Below, one piece after another: positions 12,087-12,736 of a stretch of 12,736 nucleotides of DNA. Position 1 is the first letter of the stretch. The number at the start of each line of letters is the position of its first letter. A model generated the notes under the pieces. That model saw only the letters and a program-made list of their open reading frames with translations, was not told where the DNA came from and did no database searches. A program made the translations under genes and the position numbers. The stretch is from CANHCC01 sp040381555 (GTDB lineage Bacteria; Bacteroidota; Bacteroidia; J057; RFSG01): NCBI GenBank assembly GCA_040381555.1, contig JBEIHC010000085.1, positions 1-12,736 on the forward strand, written 5' to 3'.

Positions 12087-12736
12087 ATGAGAAAAATAAT
12101 TTTGACCTGCCTGACTATGGCTCTGACAATTATTGCCTGTACTCCTACCGAAAGAGGAGGGGGTACGCAAACAAATGAAGGATTTAAATTCCTGACTGAG
12201 CAGTTTGCTGATTTGAAAATCATCCGGTACCAAATTCCGGGTTTTGAAGAGTTAAATCCGCGACAAAAAGAGTTACTTTACTATTTGTCTGAAGCGGCTT
12301 TAAGTGGTCGGGATATTATCTGGGACCAAAATTATAAACACAATCTTCGTATTCGGAAAACTTTGGAGACCATTGTTGAAACCTACTCAGGTGAAAAAAG
12401 TGGCACCGAATGGGATCAGTTTATGGTTTACACCAAACGAGTATGGTTTTCCAATGGTATTCACCACCATTATTCAACAATGAAGTTCACTCCGGAGTTT
12501 TCTCCCGAGTATTTTGCCCAGCTGGTGAAAAGCTCAAATGCCCAGTCATTGCCTTTGGATGAAGGTCAGTCTGTAGAAGACTTAATTTCTTTTCTAACCC
12601 CCATTTTATTTGACCCCAATGTGGATGCAAAGCGCGTAAATAAAGATCCGAATTCAGATTTACTCTTAACCTCTGCCGGAAATTATTACGAAGGGGTTAC
12701 TCAAAAAGAAGCGGAAGATTTTTACGCTGCCATGGA
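12087..12736 (+). CDS. Dipeptidyl peptidase III (peptidase family M49) lipoprotein, 3' end outside window
   Basis: The first 216 codons of a gene that runs off the window. The start MRKIILTCLTMALTIIAC ends in a lipobox, I15-I-A-C18, so it is predicted to be a lipoprotein. The body matches the Bacteroidetes form of dipeptidyl peptidase III, a zinc enzyme that removes dipeptides from the N-terminus of short peptides: FADLKIIRYQIPGFEEL (40-56), KELLYYLSEAALSGRDI (61-77), RVWFSNGIHHHYS (118-130) and NYYEGVTQKEAEDFY (199-213). Homologues in this phylum are sometimes labelled dihydrofolate reductase in databases, which this sequence does not support. The catalytic HExxGH-type motif would lie beyond the end, so activity cannot be judged. 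A weak TAACTTG at 12060-12066 may be a -7 element. It is divergent from the SPFH gene; with the M43 protease it suggests peptide scavenging. Confidence 0.88.
   Translation, partial: MRKIILTCLTMALTIIACTPTERGGGTQTNEGFKFLTEQFADLKIIRYQIPGFEELNPRQKELLYYLSEAALSGRDIIWDQNYKHNLRIRKTLETIVETYSGEKSGTEWDQFMVYTKRVWFSNGIHHHYSTMKFTPEFSPEYFAQLVKSSNAQSLPLDEGQSVEDLISFLTPILFDPNVDAKRVNKDPNSDLLLTSAGNYYEGVTQKEAEDFYAAM

Noticed and set aside
12087..12736. Dihydrofolate reductase, a label given to some homologues
   Set aside because: No folate reductase motifs are visible, whereas several long segments match dipeptidyl peptidase III.

Overview
The window looks like chromosomal DNA of a free-living Bacteroidota bacterium, plausibly of the Saprospiria/Lewinella type, although the lineage is an inference. 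The evidence is a secreted M43 metalloprotease ending in a type A type-IX-secretion sorting domain, a TAnnTTTG promoter element upstream of it, a Bacteroidetes-type dipeptidyl peptidase III carrying a lipobox, and starts without clear Shine-Dalgarno sequences. No phage, transposase, CRISPR, tRNA or rRNA signal was seen.

Layout. (1) Positions 2-2765, plus strand: a compact set of genes comprising the end of an unrecognised gene, a small protein resembling a degenerate COQ7-type di-iron hydroxylase, a GNAT acetyltransferase, a DAO-type FAD oxidoreductase overlapping it by ATGA, and a DUF1801 protein. A tandem 7-bp repeat separates the last two. (2) Positions 2973-8442, minus strand: read in transcription order, a PaaE-like flavin/2Fe-2S reductase, fmt, a small membrane protein overlapping fmt, fabG and a VWA-domain membrane protein. 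Only fmt and fabG are recognisable housekeeping genes. (3) Positions 8609-10762, plus strand: the secreted M43 protease with its own promoter and a strong intrinsic terminator. (4) Positions 10920-11972, minus strand: an SPFH/band-7 membrane protein followed by a 59-residue ribbon-helix-helix protein. (5) Position 12087 to the end, plus strand: the first 216 codons of a lipoprotein dipeptidyl peptidase III.

The most unusual content is non-coding. The window has two convergent gene junctions (2766-2972 and 10763-10919). Each holds a tandem array with an exact 17-bp period whose monomers are interrupted palindromes around the same 9-mer core, TTAGGGTAA (TTACCCTAA on the other strand). The outer stem bases differ between the arrays but stay complementary (GGTTTA-GGG-TAAACC against ACTTA-CCC-TAAGT). 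Both arrays also show a 51-bp (3 x 17) higher-order pattern of variant monomers. Neither divergent junction nor any same-strand gap has such an array. This suggests a mobile or amplifying palindromic repeat family tied to convergent gene ends, with possible roles in bidirectional termination or protein binding. An unrelated array of eight 7-bp repeats lies at 2355-2410 and supplies the stop codon of the FAD oxidoreductase.
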